From contig JAZBRS010000039.1 in NCBI GenBank assembly GCA_037176725.1, positions 28,122,001 through 28,186,000 of the forward strand: 64,000 bases of DNA. Reading direction: 5' to 3'. The stretch comes from Posidonia oceanica (Eukaryota; Streptophyta; Magnoliopsida; Alismatales; Posidoniaceae). The translations under genes were made by a program, and so were the position numbers. Below the pieces are notes generated by a model. The model was not told where the DNA came from, ran no database searches, and was given only the letters and a program-made list of their open reading frames with translations. Shown here piece after piece: positions 1 through 10,303 of the stretch; position 1 is the first letter of the stretch, and each line of letters begins with the position of its first letter.

Positions 1-735
1 GGAAATATGCATGTATGTTGTTGATTTGTAGGAAAATGAAAATTTTTTAGTTGCAATTATAGGGGAGGTTATGGTGAATTTTTCCCAGAAATTTAAAAGA
101 TTTTATGGAATTTAGATTAATTTTTGGAATTTGGAATGTAGAGGAGTCGACTTTGGGATTTAAACATGTAAAAGGATTCCATTGTTAAGTTTTAATTGGT
201 TTGTCAATTCAGAATAAAGGAATTAATGGTATTTTTGTTACCTAAATGGATTAGTGAAAGGTTTAAGTTGGATTAGAGTTGGATTTTTAAATAGATTTTT
301 TTTTGGAGGTCAAATTTTAAAGTTAAAAATTGAAGTTTGGGGTTTAAAGATGAATTTTTAGAGCTTTAAAAGATGAATTTTTAGAGATAGATTTTTAAAG
401 ATGGATTTCAAAGGTGTACTTTAAAGATGGATTTAAAGATAGATTTTAAAAGTTGAATTTTTAAAGTTGTTTAATTTTAAGGATTAATTTTAAAAGATAG
501 ATTTTAAGAGTTTTAATTTTAAGGATTTTTAAGGATTAATTTAAAGGGATTAACTTTAAGTTTAAACTAGTTAGTTAAAGTGATGTCTTGAGTTTTCTTC
601 TTTTTTTTTTTTAGTCGGTTATGTTTAGGCGGATTACTTAATGTTCAGGGAAACAATTAAGGAGATTATTAATGACCTTAACTGACTATACTCTGCTCGT
701 GGCACCATTTCAGGGCTTCTGACGAGGAGGCTGAG
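1..735. other. AT-rich noncoding DNA left of the PMD pseudogene
   Basis: No coding signal was found on either strand. The stretch is strongly T- and A-rich; between about 345 and 560 it contains degenerate short units of the AAAGATGGATTT / TTTTAAAGAT type. Its composition resembles the reverse complement of the A-rich middle parts of the Tat LTRs further right (31600-32380, 52320-53090), so it could be part of a minus-oriented LTR. No LTR end (TG..CA) was identified here, so this remains a guess. Confidence 0.4.
345..560. repeat. Degenerate AT-rich tandem repeat
   Basis: Imperfect units built on AAAGATGGATTT, TTTTAAAGATAGA and GAATTTTTAGAG follow one another for about 215 bp. Unit length varies between roughly 12 and 25 bp. 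Nothing indicates a function. Confidence 0.5.
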
Positions 736-3570
736 ATGGGGAGGGACGAGGCTGGTCCTTCTGCTACAGAGGCGAGCTCCTCTCGTCCCCACAAGCTTCG
801 GGCGAGGCGTCCACGTACGCCATCTCCTATCCAACCTAAGGTTGGTGGCGGTGACGAGGGTGACCCTGATTTAGGTGCGGTCCCTCCTCCTCCTAGGAGA
901 GCCTGTACAGCAATAGAGCTCGCAGAGCTAGGCTAGGTGAGGTTATTTTATGTGTTTTTGGCTTTTATTAAGTTACTTTGCTTGATTGTTATTAAGTTAC
1001 TAATGTTTTAAATGTTTTCTTTTATGTCAGATGCCCTTGTCAAGCCGGACGCGCTCAAGCTGGGAGGACTTGCATGAGACGTACATCAACCTCCTAGAGT
1101 TCTAGTGGGCGAGACTTGCGAGGATGGGCTTGGGCCATTTCTTGGAGATTATGCCCTTCAAGATTCACCTTGGACTTCTGGTTTCTTTTGCCGAGAGGTT
1201 CAACAGCAGTTCCGGCAGCTTCATCTTTCGCGTGGGCGAGATGATGATCACTCTGGAGGACGTATTTTGGCTGGTGGGCCTAAGGGTTGACAGAGAGCCC
1301 GTGGTGGCGACTTTGCAGCCCTGCTATGGCGACGAGCTAGAGGCCTGTTATGGTGCGCGACCTCCCCCTTCTGGTTGTTTCCATACACGTGTCAACGTCA
1401 AGTGGCTGAAGGATCGACTGGACGACCTTCTTCTTGTTGACGAGGTGACCCCGAACATAGTAGATCAGTAGGTTCGGCTCTTTCTGTCTATTCTATTTCA
1501 TAGACTCTTCTTCGGCACATCTTCACAGATGCTACATGCCAGTTTTGCCCCTCTCCTTCTGAATGTGGAGAGGATTGGTAGATATTCCAGGGGTTCAGCT
1601 GCGTTGGTCTATTTGATTTGTCGACTGGAGTCTTTTGCTGCAGGCCAGACCTGCTCTCTTTAGGGCTGTCTGCCCCTTTTCCAGGTGTGTGCTTTATTTA
1701 TTAGCTTGTTTTTTGTTTAATTGCCTGCTTTTGATTTTGAACTATTGCTTTGTGTGACAGACCTGGATCTTTGAACACTTCGTGTTCCTTCGACCCGGAG
1801 TCCCAGGAGATGGTCCCATCGAGTTTCCCTGGGCTCGACGGTGGAGTGATGTGCAGTTGGCTCCGGAGCAGCTTCACCCTATGAGACATCTAGGCTGCTT
1901 CTTGTTAGAGATTCTCCCAGAGGAGTGGGTGAGTTTCAGTGCTTAGACCCTTCTTTCCCTGCACAGTTTACTGGTTTCTGACTGATTTGTGCTTGCAGGT
2001 TGTCTGGAGACCCTACTCTGAGGGTGAGCACGCTACTGAGGAGCCCGTGGCATGCGGTTCCCACTTGTTCTTTCGAGAGTGTTGGCTCTTTAGCCTCTTT
2101 AGGTGTCACTACAGCTAGGTGGGCCGTGTCCTGCGACAGTTTGGCCTTCGGTAGGTTGTTCAGGCATCAGGTCCTGCGGATTGCTCTCAGGGATCTATTA
2201 GGGGAGGTCAGACTAATACTCCTCAGCGATTCGGAGAGCAGCTCGAGAACTGACGCTCGGGTGGCACAGTGCCCTTTTCTGGTGGTTCTGCAGAGACGGA
2301 GGCGACGTGGAGGACCTGGTTTGATTCTCAGTTTGGCCATTTGATTGTCTTCAACCGTGCCGTGTTTTATGGTCACTCCAACGTACCGATGGGCGTTGGT
2401 CCCAGTGTAAGCATTGGTGACCTCCAGCATGAGTTGGCGATTGCCCACAGTTGCATTGAGGAGTTGGTAAGCAATTCCTTTTCGTGTTGTCTTATTTTAC
2501 TGTCCCTTACTTGTTCACTTGCTTACGCATCTCCCTTGTTTGCACAGATGGACGCTTCAGAGGGGATGACTGAGGCGTTCAGGACTCAGTAGGAGCAACA
2601 CTCCTTGAGAGTGGCGGAGTTGGTGCGGGAGAGGGATGAGCTCCTGTCCCAGATGGACGAGCTTCGAGCACGAGTGGGTCTAGTTTCCCTTTCTTCTTCT
2701 TTTTTTTTAGTTGTTTGTGCCTGTTTCTGCTTGTCTAACTGTTGCCTTTGCTTTGATATAGGCCGATGGTGCTTCGACAAGTGTAGAGCCTGCCCCTACT
2801 ACCACCACAGGTCCAGCTGCCTCTCGTGCCGAGGGCATACTTGCTGAGGAGGTCCAGGCTCACGATTCAAAGGTACTACCGCACTTTTCTTGCTTCAAGT
2901 ACTTGTAAATACCTATCCTCTAACTCATATAGCTTCATTGTGCAGATTCAGGCGATGATGGATTTGATCCATACACCTCCAGCCACCGGTCCCACTCAGA
3001 GCCAACTAGACGATGTCTTGGGGCGTGCCGAGGAGCTGCAGGGGCATCTCAGTCAGGTGGAGTGGGAGCATGATAGCCGCATCCGGGAGTTGGAGGCCCG
3101 TGTGGCTGCATCTAACATAGCCATGGCTAGGGTTCAATTTGAGGCTGACTCCACAAGAAGGGTAACTCCTTTTCCACTTGAGCACCTTTGGTTACTGCTA
3201 GCCTTCTTGCTTGATTATTCTAACTCTAGGACTGTTGTCTTTTTTACTACAGCTGAGTGTTGGTCATAGCCAGCAGATATAGGAGTTGGAGGCACAATTG
3301 GCGGAGACTTAGGCAGCGGTTGTGGCGGTTCTTCCAGACGCTGAGTTTCCTGGTCCGGTTGCTGCAGCCCCGTCAGTGTCAACACACTCCAGAGTTCTGT
3401 CAGCTCAGTAGATTGCGAGAGTGCGATCCTCCCCTCATCTTGGGCTACTTCGTTCTCTACTGAGGGGGCCTTGGGAGAGGAGCCAGAGCGGAGCGACGTC
3501 TTCTATGGTGCAGCCCGTGCCGAGGCCTCCAGGCGACAGACGCGAGGGTAGCGGCGAGTCTGGCCATTGA
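736..3570 (+). pseudogene. Plant mobile domain (PMD, aminotransferase-like) pseudogene, multi-exon
   Basis: Conceptual exons joined at GT-AG sites read as a PMD-type protein: 736-936, 1031-1684, 1761-1928, 1999-2466, 2548-2673, 2762-2872, 2946-3161 and 3253-3570, ending at a TGA at 3568-3570. The PMD core lies in exons 2-4; landmarks are LVSFAERF, GEMMITLEDVFWLVGL and, further on, WIFEHFVFLRPG and RRWSDVQL. The C-terminal exons encode a probable coiled coil (RVAELVRERDELLSQMDEL and later RIRELEARVAASN). At least eight in-frame stops break it (for example at 1101, 1469, 2590, two near 3290-3315 and one near 3408), nearly all TAG in place of CAG or TGG, so it is decayed. PMD genes are spread by transposons in plants. 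This copy lies just beyond the integrase remnant of a minus-strand gypsy element and in antisense to it, so it may be element cargo rather than a host gene. Confidence 0.72.
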
Positions 3571-5029
3571 GCTTGTACCTTTCTTTTGTTTTTATTTTTG
3601 TCAGAGTCTGTACTTTCCTTTTGCCAGAGTCTGTACTTGTGAATATTCATATGAAATGTTTTTGTTTTGCTTTGTTTCCTGCACATGATTACTTTTCTTG
3701 TTAGTAATCACGAAGCATACCGTCCTTGGCGAAAGATTTGGCTAAGTTGATTAATTAATCAAAGAGAAGATATGTCAAATGAAAAGGTTTAGGCTAAGTT
3801 AATTAACTAACAAGAGGACATAACAAATGTTAATGCAAAGAAAGCATGCTTATTTTAAAATGGGTGGAGGGAATTAATTTCTGGCCTCAGCTAAAGAGAT
3901 GGAAATCATAGCCTAGTAGATGCTGATTGTGAGTCATCCGTGGATGCTCTAAAGATCATTATGTGAGTAATGTCTTTGTCGAGAGAGCGCACCCAAGCCG
4001 TGAGACACGCTTGAGTAGGACGCTAACTACGAATCCTGGTGAGTTGATGGTTGCATCATCGGCCAGATTAATTCTAGTTTTCCTACTTACTAAGTTCTCA
4101 CTTGTAGGTAGGTTGGATGTCTTGGGTTTTTTTTTTCCTAGGTTTTGTAATTTTTTTGGTGTTTTGGGTTATGTGATTTTTTTGGATTTTGGGTTATGTG
4201 ATTTTTTTGGTTTTTTGGGTTATATGATTTTTTTTTTGGATTTTGGGTTATATGATTTTTTTTTGGATTTTGGGTTATATGATTTTTTGGATTTTTAATT
4301 TTTCTAATGGGGAAAGATGAGTACCTACTTTAAGCGTTAGCCTCGGGGTCTGCTTCAACCGAATGAGTGGGCCCTACATTTGTGGACATGTCCCTTGGGC
4401 CATGCCTACACCCTTTTAAAGACTTTGGTCCACACACCAGTCCTTACTTGGGTTGCTACTCCCTGGGCCTTTTCAGTCCTTGACTACTTGGGGTTGCTTA
4501 CTCCTTGCCTGTTAGTGAGAATAGGACAAGGGAAGTTTCGGGATATAGTGAACTCTCGGTTTTGGCTTAGGCCTTGATTCCTGCTTGCCTTTCTTTAGTC
4601 CTTAATGCGTCTTTCTATGGTTTATACTTTTAGATGCACAGACAGCTGTTGCCATGCTCTTTTCCGCTCTTTGGACAGCTCTTTGCTGACCTCTTTTAGT
4701 TGGACAGTTCCTTTTACTGTCTCCTTTTGTTTGTTCCTTACTTAGATAGCTTCTTTGCTGTCTTCTTTCCTCTTTATTTGGGAGGTTTTTGCCACCATCT
4801 TTTCTTGACACTTTCTAGGTTACTTGACAAGCAGTTTGTACTCTAAGCCTCCGCTCTGAGCCTACTTTTCCCTTACCTCCCCGTGTAGTGTGTATGTGGA
4901 GACAGGACAAGGTATGGGTCCCCCCAGGTGTTCCTTTTCCTCTTGGCTTTGGGAATCTCTCCCTTTTCAGGCTTGGTGTTAGGCCCTAGGTCTCTTCAAT
5001 GATATAGACATGCTGATCAAGGGTAGTAC
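3571..5029. other. Noncoding spacer between PMD pseudogene and integrase remnant
   Basis: No protein-like reading was found. The stretch includes the PMD 3' flank, a T-rich tandem repeat (4125-4298) and mixed sequence with many stops on both strands. On the minus strand this would be the region between pol and the 3' LTR of element E, but no LTR end or polypurine tract could be fixed. Confidence 0.5.
4125..4298 (+). repeat. T-rich minisatellite, unit about 32 bp
   Basis: Five or so units of the form TTTTGGGTTATRTGATTTTT follow each other, separated by GGA and poly-T runs of varying length. An open frame across it (3963-4298) is a by-product of the repeat and has no domain. The unit contains TTGGGTTA, which only superficially resembles telomere sequence. 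Confidence 0.75.
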
Positions 5030-5085
5030 CTTTTCAGGTGCATTGCGTTCCAAGGGTCAGGAAGATTTGTTCCGTTATGGGACAA

Positions 5086-5532
5086 TCAATAAGCATTCCC
5101 TGGATATGCAGCAACAACTATGTAGGGCCCTTCCCATTTTGGCTTTAACTTTCCCTTAAGGTGGGGCTTATTGTAAGGCAACACTTTTTTAAGCACTAGA
5201 TCACCAATTTTAAATTTACGTTCGATTACTTTCTTTTGGTAAGCCTTGGTCTTCTCATCGTATTTCTTCATCATTTCTTCGAAGATGGTAGGGTCTACCG
5301 ATTCTTCATCTGGGTCTTCTTCTATATCTACCAGCTCGAAGACTTCATAGTTTCCAGTGTTTTTACTGGTAATGTTTGACACATCTTCGACCAGGAAGAT
5401 GGCATGTGACGTGGCTAGCTCCCTCGGTAATGCCGTGGTATAGTGACATACTCTGACAGTTTGGGTGATCGGCTCCTTCCTATTCTGGCCTGCACACTTA
5501 GTAGAGTGATTAGATACCTTTTGTGAGGACAC
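5086..5532 (-). pseudogene. Ty3/gypsy integrase C-terminal tail (element E)
   Basis: The translated minus strand ends with the typical C-terminal part of a plant gypsy integrase: a K/E-rich helix (KKYDEKTKAYQKKVIERKF), then KIGDLVLKKVLP and GKLKPKWEGPYIVVAAY. In the family this SH3-like tail follows the catalytic core. The zinc-binding HHCC domain and the DDE core are absent, and so are reverse transcriptase and RNase H, which should lie between this piece and the protease. It is in a different frame from the gag-protease reading upstream (10303-5888), so an internal deletion has joined the two. Beyond the stop at 5086 the frame still reads integrase-like residues for some 50 bp. Confidence 0.8.
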
Positions 5533-5737
5533 GGTGGCGGTTAGGCCATCCCTACCTTACCCTTGTCTACCTTCCCCACTACTAACTAAACTAGGAAGTA
5601 AATTGCTAGAAAGTAAATCATGCGAAAACAAGATGCAGGAATTAAATGTGGGAAAGAAATTATTCACAAGGGTAGGGGGTTTGCCCCTAGGTTTGCCTCC
5701 ATGGTGGAGGTGGTTCGCCATCGGGCGTTCAGTTTGT
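5533..5737 (-). other. Degenerate coding remnant at the deletion junction of element E
   Basis: This short stretch between the linker repeats and the integrase tail has stops in every minus-strand frame compatible with its neighbours. It probably contains the scar where the reverse transcriptase, RNase H and integrase core were lost. Confidence 0.4.
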
Positions 5738-6048
5738 GGCCTCGGGCCCTTCTTGCTTAGAAGGACAAGGCTGTAGGTTGCTGAAGAGACAGGTGAGCTT
5801 GCAGACAGGGTCAGAGTCCTCTGTTTTAGTACCTTCAATGGAGGTTTCGGAGGAGTTGCTTGCTTGGATGTCCAAAGGTAAGGGAGCTTAGTCTGTTGCC
5901 CCGGCCCTTTCTTGCTTTGAGGGGCAAGGCCGTAGGTTGTTGAAGAGACAGGTGAGCTCATAGATAGGGTTGGAGTCCTCTACTTCAGTGCCTTCAGTGG
6001 AGGTTCTGGAGGAATCACTTGCTTGGATGTCCGGAGGTAAGGGAGCTT
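5738..6048 (-). repeat. Tandem duplication of about 155 bp in the element E linker
   Basis: Two adjacent copies, about 5738-5889 and 5890-6048, read on the minus strand as near-identical peptides: LPPDIQASDSSRTS followed by ELTCLFNNLRPCPSKQE, and LPLDIQASNSSETS followed by KLTCLFSNLQPCPSKQE. The copies differ mostly by substitutions. The frame-keeping unit suggests that the duplication arose while the linker was still coding, or by chance in threes. Confidence 0.75.
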
Positions 6049-6517
6049 CTGGGGACGCGGGGAGAGCAGTAAGGACCTCTTCTATGCAAGAGGTTGATGC
6101 TTCTTCCTCGAGCTTCGTCCAAGCGTTGAGGATGGCTGGAACTTCTTCTAGACAGGGAGAAGGAGTTGGTGCCGTCTCGGGATTTGTAAGAGTGCTGAGG
6201 ATGACAGGCTTAGAGGCTTTTGCAGCTGTTGTTGTTGCTGGGAGGTTGGGAACTGTGTCTGACACTTGCTTGTCGTGCACTTGTAGCCCGACTGATATGA
6301 AGTGGTTGGCAAGTGACCATGCTAGAGGTTTGCTTGGATCTGGATGCCCAAGGTACCCTAGCCCGGTACGACTGTGCTCCTAAGGCGTTTCAAGTGCGTC
6401 CCTCATTCCTTGCTCTTGGCGGCCAAGTCCATTCCCCGAGGTGTACCCTATCATGAGGAGAATCTCCCAAGGCCTTTTCATGTGGTCGGGGTAATCGTAT
6501 TGATTTATATCAATACT
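5888..6517 (-). pseudogene. Element E G-patch-like segment and acidic linker
   Basis: This continues in the same frame as the second protease domain after one TAG stop (6518). Near 6440 it reads MIGYTSGNGLGRQEQG, followed after another TAG by RTGLGYLG. This glycine pattern is the G-patch-like motif that follows the protease in Tat/Ogre-type elements, and element C has the same at 62560-62665. The rest is a Glu/Ser/Pro-rich linker with no recognised domain. It is decayed (stops at 6518, about 6380 and 5888). Confidence 0.65.
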
Positions 6518-7144
6518 CTAGGGAGCAAAGACCTTCTTGACATTGTTTATGGCCTTGCCAGTTGAGTCCCTAACCAATGGTGCTGGTGTGGTAGTTGGCA
6601 CTGTCACCAGGTGGGCTTCAGCTTCTACTGGCTCGTCTCCCCGTATTTTGATGATCTTCCCTTGGTAAGGGAACTTCATGCATTGGTGGCGCGGGGAGGT
6701 GATTGCCTTGATCTCTTCGATCCATTGGCGCCCTAAGATGAGCCGATATGAGATTGGGGCATCGACTATTATCAGTTCTGTTTCCATTTGGAGAGGGCCA
6801 ATGGTAACTTTGATGGTGATCTTCCCCAAGGCTGCTTTTTTGTTATTGTCGTACCCTGATACAGTTAAGGCTGTCGGGCATAATTGAGACTCTGTTAGCC
6901 TAATTAACTGCAGGGTTTCTAGGGAGCATACGTTTAGAGTCGCCCCTGTATCCACAAGTACATCACAAAGTTTATAATTGTTTATTACAATAGTAACACT
7001 TAATGGCAGGGTCCTTCTCTCAGGAGGAGCTAGTTCAGAATCAGTGAAGATGACTGTAGGCTCCATGAACACGGCAGCGGCAACGGCTACCAGAGCTTCA
7101 GCGGATATGTCCTCCAGTACTTGGGCCTTCTTCAATACCTCCAT
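6518..7144 (-). pseudogene. Retropepsin-like aspartic protease, second copy (PR2) of element E
   Basis: Retropepsins cleave the gag-pol polyprotein during particle maturation. The reading shows VINNYKLCDVLVDTGATLNV, with the catalytic Asp-Thr-Gly-Ala intact, and the second family signature LILGRQWI (cf. ILGRPWL). It ends with a basic strand (KFPYQGKIIKIRGDEP). Upstream in the same frame (about 7145-7260) lies the conserved AKISIYELIR..HRDILMEVL helix that precedes the protease in this lineage and occurs again in element C. The frame is open for 208 codons, bounded by TAG. This domain is better preserved than PR1. Confidence 0.8.
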
Positions 7145-7465
7145 CAGGATATCCCGGTGCTTCTCTAAGGCCCTGATCAGCTCGTAGATAGAGATCTTTG
7201 CTTGTGTCTTCCTGAGCTGCTTCAGGATGTCGAAGGTGCCTTCTATCCTCCGGGATATGTGGAACTCTTGTTGAGGCGGGGAAACGACTCGTTCTGCATC
7301 AAGCGGAGGCGGTGCGACTTGGTTGGAGATCCACCCTGTTCTTGTGATGGGGGCTTGCTATGCTTGGTTGTGTTCTCCCTTGGCGTGGCTGGACTTAAGC
7401 AGAGACAGAGGTTTTTTGAGGAGAGAGGGCAACTGAGATGAGCTTAACAATGCAGGCCTCTAGAC
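7145..7465 (-). pseudogene. Inter-protease linker of element E
   Basis: The linker runs in frame with PR1 and PR2 and has three TAG codons (two just after PR1 at about 7460-7466 and one near 7363). It ends with the segment ILKQLRKTQAKISIYELIR, the pre-protease helix of the Tat lineage. No indel is needed to read from PR1 into PR2. Confidence 0.6.
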
Positions 7466-8083
7466 CTAGGTATACCCTTGGGCTTGATCATCGGTGAACT
7501 GCTGGAATCCTTGGATGTTTGGGGCTTCATCGTCCCAGTCATTGATCCAGCCGCCTGTGCCATTTGGTGATGGGTCTCCCATGTGAAATCCTGCCATATA
7601 GGGTCCCCAGATCATTTCCAAGGTTGTTTCATGGTCTGCCTTGATAGTGATCATCTCCCCTTGGAATTTGAACTTTAATAGTAGGTGCATTGGGGACGCA
7701 GCTGCACATATTTCTGCCAACCAAGTTCTTCTCAGGATTAACGGTTCTACTGGTTCACATTCTACCACCATGACCTTGGTAATGCTGGTGAGGGGGCCGA
7801 TGGTAATTGCCAGCTGAACTGTCCCTATCACCTTTGTCTGACTGTTATCAAAGCCCTTGCAGAAGATCTTCTCCTTGGTGATCTCTTCTTCTTCGATGTC
7901 CAGGTAGTCGAGTGTGTTCAGAGAGCATGCACAGTGACTAGCCCTTGTGTCTACAAGTATGCCAAGAAGGAGGTAGCCGTTGACCTCTACAATGATCACT
8001 AAGGGCCAGAGCTGTTTCTCTGGAGTGGGTAGTTCGGAGTCCTTGAAGACTATATTCCTCCGCTCATATTCTTTGATAATCTT
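7466..8083 (-). pseudogene. Retropepsin-like aspartic protease, first copy (PR1) of element E
   Basis: Before the domain comes IIKEYERRNIVFKDSELPTP. The active-site region reads NGYLLLGILVDTRASHCAC: the catalytic Asp is kept but the invariant Gly of D-T-G-[AS] is Arg, which should inactivate the enzyme. The second signature is LILRRTWLAEI, where LILGR is expected, so another Gly is also Arg. Both are G-to-A type changes. The frame is shared with gag (a TGA at 8084 is the only break) and with PR2 downstream, so one element carries two protease domains in a row. Confidence 0.75.
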
Positions 8084-10303
8084 TCAGGCTAGTTCCAAGG
8101 GATCTGTCCCGCCATTCTGCTCTTGGGATTGACCTTCTCCTGGGAGGAAATTGAAGCATCTGAGGAGCTCTAGATCATTCGCCTCGCTTTCTTCGTCTTG
8201 TATTGCCTCTACTGGGAATTCCCATCCTATGGATCCCTGTTTAGAGCATACCACGACCTCATTGCTTTCCGCAACGGAGGGATCCAGCTCCGGCTCTAAT
8301 TCAAGTAGGCAAATGGAGACGGTTTCGGCCTCTGGTGGACTGCCTTCTGCCTCCAGGTGCGCCACTGGGTGATTGGACAGTGGGTTCTGGTGTATCTGCA
8401 ATTTGTGTTGTCCCGTCCTGGCCTCTTTTAACCTATCTTTAAGGGCCGACCACATTATTTCTCCCTTGTCATTCAAATCATATATTTTATCTTTTAACAC
8501 ATAACATTCTTCAAGTGTGTGCCCATTTTTCTGATGATATGCACAGTACTTGGACATGTTTGTGTTGGGAGCGTTTGGCTTTGGCACTAGGAGTTGTAAG
8601 TCCCCACTTTCGACTAGCATTCTGAAGATGTCTGGGATTGTCTCTGGAAGTGGTGGGTAGCTCTGTCTCCTTGGTCCTCTAGGTGCTTGTGGTGGTGGAA
8701 CATTGTGGTAGTCCCTCTGCCCTTACGGTGGTGCTTTGTATTGATTGTTGCTCTGCCCCTGTTGGGCATTTATTGGGGAATTACAGTGCTAGGGTTGGAA
8801 TTGTTGGAATGGCTGCCTCTGCTGTTCCATTTGATATTGAGGCTACTGGTAGTGTTGCCCTTTCCATCCCCCTTGATTCTGCGTGGTCAGCTGTGCCATG
8901 CTACCAGTGACACCTTCTATTGTATGCCCCGCAGTCTTCTTCCGATTTTTTGCTTCGAGCTCCAGGAATGGTAGCTCTTTTTTGTTCTGCATTACCTTGG
9001 CGGCCCGTTCATATAACTGTGGATAGGTGTGGAAGTCACCTACCAACAGTCCAGCCCTGAGTGCTCCTGTGGTATTTCTTGCAATTATCTCCACAGCTTG
9101 GCCTTCGGGTATGTAGCACTCTGACTGAGCGGCCATGTCCCTCCATCGGCTAGCGAAGGTGACGAAGTCCTCGTTTGGCCTCATCCTCTCAGTTGTGAGG
9201 TCGCCTGCAGTGGGTTTGTGTGGTACCCGATGACTATAATGGTTTAGAAATTTCTCTTCAATTATCCTAAAATCCTAGAGATCATAGGAAGTCAGGGTGT
9301 CAAACCACTTTAGAGCTTCACCCTCAAGTGTCTTGAAGAAGAGGTATGTAGTGAGCCCGGTGTCGTAACGGTATGGCAGAGTATCCATAGTGAAGGCAGC
9401 TATGTGATTCCTGGGATCCTCTGTTCTATTATATCTCCTCATCTTTGGCATTTTAAACCCTGGGGGAAGGGCAAAATGAGTGAACTTGGAGATGTCGTAG
9501 CCGATGGGTGTCTTTGAAGTGACTCCGGCCTCTGTTAGTGCTTCGGCGATCATCCCTTTGAGATCTGTCCCTGGTGCGGCGTATTGCCCCTAGCTCAGGT
9601 GCTGGTGTGTCTGTGGGAATGGTGGTAATGATGGGTTATGTTGCAGGGGAAAGAGGGATGATTGGGATCATGTAGGGTAGTATGGGGTGTTAATAGGGGG
9701 TTGTTGTGGATGGAAGAATGATGGTGGAGGCGGTGTAGGGTAGTATTGCGTATTAGTGGGAGGTTGTGGTAGGTATGGGGTTGTATATGGCGGAGTCGGA
9801 TGGATATAAGGGTAGGTGGGCGCCGTGTGGTACGGTGGATAGGAACCTTGGCTAGAGAAGGCAGGGTTAGGTATGGCATGTGTATAGACTGGTGTATGGA
9901 ATAGGTGGTTGTGGTGTTCTTGGAGGGTGGAGGTTTGCGGGCTTGTGTGCGTGAAGTGTTGTTGAGCTAGGGATTGCTGGACCTCGTAGGTCTCCTCCTC
10001 AGTTGGATAGGAGGTAGTCACAACGGGAGGCATGACGTTGGAAGTTGCCTCGGGATGTGTGAACTCGGGCGGGACGTTCATTGCTTGGGACTAATCTGCC
10101 TCCCTTCCTTCTTCATTTGTATCAGTGTGGTAATTGAAGGGGATGGAGACATGTGGGAATCTTCGTTGGCCGGCGACTTGTGGGAAGCTGGGGGTTCCTG
10201 GCCCTTCCATCTGTGAGGTTAAGCCTCTAAAGAAAGATCCATCTGGGCCTAGGCTTTGCTGTGCCATGGAGGTAGAGGTAGAAGACGTGCTCATGTGCTC
10301 CAT
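8084..10303 (-). pseudogene. Ty3/gypsy gag of element E
   Basis: Gag forms the particle that packages the RNA. The N-terminal 200 codons are Pro/Tyr/Thr/His-rich and end in YYPTP repeats. The capsid domain follows (about 9550-8850), with MPKMRRYNRTEDPRNHIAAF, EGEALKWFDTL and EDFVTFASRWRDMAAQ. A zinc-knuckle-like motif KYCAYHQKNGHTLEECYVLK (C-x2-H-x4-H-x4-C) lies near 8520-8560. The start at 10303 is the first Met of the frame. Stops inside include TAG at about 10088, 9592, 9275 and 8843, TGA at about 9665, and further TAG and TAA between 8843 and 8740. No frameshift is needed anywhere, which is unusual for so decayed a copy. Confidence 0.8.

Noticed and set aside
1..735. 3' LTR of element E
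   Set aside because: No counterpart of the E LTR terminus (GGATATCTACA in plus orientation) and no similarity to 26463-27940 was found here.
3963..4298. Open frame with Phe/Leu/Gly repeats on the plus strand
   Set aside because: It is the translation of the T-rich minisatellite and has no start context or domain; the repeat explains it.
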